From the NCBI GenBank assembly GCA_965602795.1, contig CBFCZR010000075.1:1-8217 (forward strand): 8,217 nucleotides of DNA. Direction: 5' to 3'. Numbering within the stretch: position 1 is the stretch's first letter; every line of letters starts with the position of its first letter. Under the pieces are notes generated by a model that was not told where the DNA came from, searched no databases, and was given only the letters and a program-made list of their open reading frames with translations. This document shows, piece after piece, positions 6,811 through 8,217 of this stretch. Origin of the DNA: Bathyarchaeum sp965602795 (GTDB lineage: Archaea; Thermoproteota; Bathyarchaeia; Bathyarchaeales; Bathyarchaeaceae). A program made the position numbers and the translations under genes.

Positions 6811-7845
6811 ATGAACGGTTTGGCAACTAAAGATTGGATTCCCAGAGACGGCGAAACCCTCCTCACCAAAGAGGGCTTCATCTTCTACGTTTTTGGATAC
6901 GAGCACCCAGAAAATCGAGTTTTCGCCTTCCTAAAATACATTCCTTCCAGCTTGGCGCATCATTTCCCTATACGGTTCCTTAAGCAGAAGTGGAAACATG
7001 GAGAGTTGGAGCTCTCCAGACCCCAAAAACTGTACACTGCCCAGAATTATCAGAAGTTTGTGGAAACTCTTCGAAGCAATTTTCCTCATTATCTTTATTG
7101 CTGTCCCTTCAGGGGTAAAGAGGTTTTAAGCGTTCCATTAGACAAAATACAACGTGTCTATTTGCCGGGCGAGTGCCTGCAGGCGATATTCAAAAATGAA
7201 AAGAAGGATGCTTTACAGAGAGAGACTGTGGAGCTGGTTTCTCTTCTCTCCAAAGAATCGGGGGTTCCGGTCCAAGATTTTGGTATCCACGGTTCTGTGG
7301 GTTTGAATATGCATTCTGAGTATTCTGACATTGACCTTGTGGTTTATGGTTCCCAGAACTTCAAGAAGTTGGAAGCTGCGGTTAACAGGCTTGCTGATGA
7401 GGAGGTGTTCTCGTATGTTTGCACAAAGAAACTTGATCACGCAAGAAAGCACAGGGGACGCTATAACGATAGACGTTTCGTATATAATGCTGTGAGAAAA
7501 TATGACGAAGTAGATGTCCAGCACGGAAAAATGAAGTACACGCCAGTTAAGAATGTTAGTTTTAGCTGCATGGTTGTGGATGACAGCGAAAACATGTTCA
7601 GACCAGCAATCTATCTAATTAGAGACTATCAGCTGGACGATTCGGCGTCAGAGCTGCCAGCGGAACAGGTTCCTGCAAGGGTGTTATCTATGATTGGGTA
7701 TTACAGGAACGTGGCTCGAAAGGGAGACAGGGTCAAGGTTTCGGGGACGCTGGAGCGGGTGGAAAATGTTGAAACTGGCGAGGTTAGTTATCATGTTGTT
7801 GTGGGCACGGCTACGCGCGAGAAAGAGTATATTGAGCCTGTTTGA
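6811..7845 (+). CDS. Predicted nucleotidyltransferase with OB-like C-terminus (paralog 2)
   Basis: A 344-residue soluble homologue of the gene at 3576-4622. The nucleotidyltransferase signature is better preserved here: G161-S162, ten residues, then D173-I-D175-L, inside FGIHGSVGLNMH...YSDIDLVVYG. Shared N-terminal blocks are TKEGFIF (19-25), the HPENRV...KYIPS stretch (32-46) and NFPHYLY (90-96). The OB-like C-terminus contains GDRVKVSGTLERV (305-317) and KEYIEPV (338-344). Compared with paralog 1, the region between the catalytic motif and the OB segment is shorter; it holds a basic stretch (RKHRGRYNDRR, 212-222) that could contact nucleic acid. Substrate unknown. ATG 6811 has GAGG directly against it with no spacing, whereas an in-frame TTG at 6820 has that GAGG at 9 nt, so translation may start there and the protein be 341 residues. 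The synthetase-like gene ends 131 nt upstream, and paralog 3 follows in the same direction. Confidence 0.78.
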   Translation: MNGLATKDWIPRDGETLLTKEGFIFYVFGYEHPENRVFAFLKYIPSSLAHHFPIRFLKQKWKHGELELSRPQKLYTAQNYQKFVETLRSNFPHYLYCCPFRGKEVLSVPLDKIQRVYLPGECLQAIFKNEKKDALQRETVELVSLLSKESGVPVQDFGIHGSVGLNMHSEYSDIDLVVYGSQNFKKLEAAVNRLADEEVFSYVCTKKLDHARKHRGRYNDRRFVYNAVRKYDEVDVQHGKMKYTPVKNVSFSCMVVDDSENMFRPAIYLIRDYQLDDSASELPAEQVPARVLSMIGYYRNVARKGDRVKVSGTLERVENVETGEVSYHVVVGTATREKEYIEPV

Positions 7846-7870
7846 TTTGGTTGACAGCCAGCACACTGCA

Positions 7871-7892
7871 AAAACAGAAAAAAGACTGTTTT
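7871..7892 (+). terminator. Stem-loop downstream of paralog 2
   Basis: AAAACAG (7871-7877) and CTGTTTT (7886-7892) form a perfect 7-bp inverted repeat with an 8-nt A-rich loop, 25 nt after the stop codon. The right arm ends in TTTT. It may be a terminator or an RNA-stabilising hairpin. Confidence 0.4.
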
Positions 7893-7906
7893 CAACAATG
7901 TACCTC

Positions 7907-7922
7907 TATTAGGAGCCTAATA
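7907..7922. promoter_or_regulatory. Dyad symmetric element upstream of paralog 3
   Basis: TATTAGG-AG-CCTAATA has perfect 7-bp arms around a 2-bp centre and ends 29 nt before TTG 7952. The compact symmetry is typical of a dimeric regulator site, though a tight hairpin is also possible. No second copy was seen elsewhere in the window. Function is inferred only. Confidence 0.35.
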
Positions 7923-7937
7923 TGATTGTTGAGTTGT

Positions 7938-7943
7938 GAGGTG
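7938..7943 (+). promoter_or_regulatory. Shine-Dalgarno for the TTG start of paralog 3
   Basis: GAGGTG lies 8 nt before TTG 7952 (5 nt before TTG 7949). An in-frame TGA at 7937-7939 rules out any start further upstream. Confidence 0.6.
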
Positions 7944-7951
7944 TTTGGTTG

Positions 7952-8217
7952 TTGAAGCTTAGAGACCGTGACGCCATAGTCACAGAGGATGGCATAATTT
8001 TCAGGGTTTACGGTTGCATTCATCCTTCAGGCGCTTATGTTTGTGACCCCGAGTATGTGTCGCCAATTGTCTTCAGGTCCACTAATCCGAGGGCAAGAAG
8101 AGGAGAAAAAAAGCCGCTCTACTACAAGTTTTTTGCGGACGAGGGAATGAAGCTTATCGTAAACAGTTTTCCTCAGTACACAGTTTTTTATGAGCCGCTG
8201 CAGAAGCGTCTGGTGGG
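7952..8217 (+). CDS. Nucleotidyltransferase-family paralog 3, N-terminal part only
   Basis: The first 88 codons of a frame that runs off the window. The translation opens with KLRDRDAIVTEDGIIF and continues with VYGCIHPSG, KYV-like EYVSP and NSFPQYTVFYEPL. These line up with the N-terminal blocks of the genes at 3576 (RDRDFLQTSEGFFF, NYPHYLF) and 6811 (TKEGFIF, NFPHYLY). The catalytic GS...DhD motif would lie beyond the edge, so enzymatic competence cannot be judged. A TTG start is used, with TTG 7949 and 7952 both possible and the SD spacing favouring 7952. The gene is separated from paralog 2 by 106 nt containing a stem-loop and a dyad element. It may be co-transcribed or separately controlled; no good TATA box was found in the gap. 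Confidence 0.7.
   Translation, partial: MKLRDRDAIVTEDGIIFRVYGCIHPSGAYVCDPEYVSPIVFRSTNPRARRGEKKPLYYKFFADEGMKLIVNSFPQYTVFYEPLQKRLV

Noticed and set aside
1..8217. tRNA/rRNA genes, CRISPR arrays, insertion sequences, phage genes
   Set aside because: No cloverleaf with conserved T-arm, no regularly spaced repeats, no transposase or integrase motifs and no terminal inverted repeats were found on reading both strands.

Overview
The window looks archaeal, and the gene content fits a Bathyarchaeia-like lineage, although this placement is inference from gene content alone. The evidence is a formylmethanofuran:tetrahydromethanopterin formyltransferase (Ftr), which belongs to the C1 pathway of methanogens and other H4MPT-using archaea. 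Several genes also have archaeal BRE/TATA-like promoters, one of them very clear. Other supporting traits are near-leaderless starts, T-rich terminators and a predicted nucleotidyltransferase family that I associate with archaea. No rRNA, tRNA, CRISPR or transposase was seen.

Layout, left to right. Positions 1-2223 (minus) hold the first 741 codons of a soluble protein with six tandem PAS domains; its C-terminus lies outside the window. A short unidentified ORF just upstream overlaps its start by 8 nt. A divergent intergenic region (2402-2598) separates this sensor operon from ftr (2599-3558, plus). It carries a perfect 11-bp tandem repeat at the sensor promoter and a third, partial copy of the motif on the ftr side. 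ftr converges on a minus-strand nucleotidyltransferase-like gene (3576-4622). The two stop codons lie 17 nt apart and form the two ends of one hairpin with a T-rich loop. A CPBP-family intramembrane protease gene (4677-5381, minus) lies upstream of it.

From the next divergent region, a strong BRE/TATA promoter drives a stand-alone asparagine-synthetase-type ATP-pyrophosphatase with a C-terminal zinc ribbon (5636-6679, plus). A T-rich terminator region follows. Then come two more genes on the plus strand: a second full-length nucleotidyltransferase-like paralog (6811-7845) and the N-terminal part of a third (from 7952, running off the edge).

The most unusual element is this set of three divergent paralogs within about 4.6 kb. 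The two complete ones share an N-terminal domain, a minimal nucleotidyltransferase signature (GS...DhD) and a C-terminal OB-like segment; the third shows only the N-terminal domain. They flank an ATP-dependent, AMP-forming-type enzyme that has lost the usual glutaminase domain. Both enzyme types handle nucleotide-activated chemistry, so a common role, for example in RNA or small-molecule modification, is possible. Nothing in the sequence proves it. I do not see a fully convincing new defence or mobile system here.
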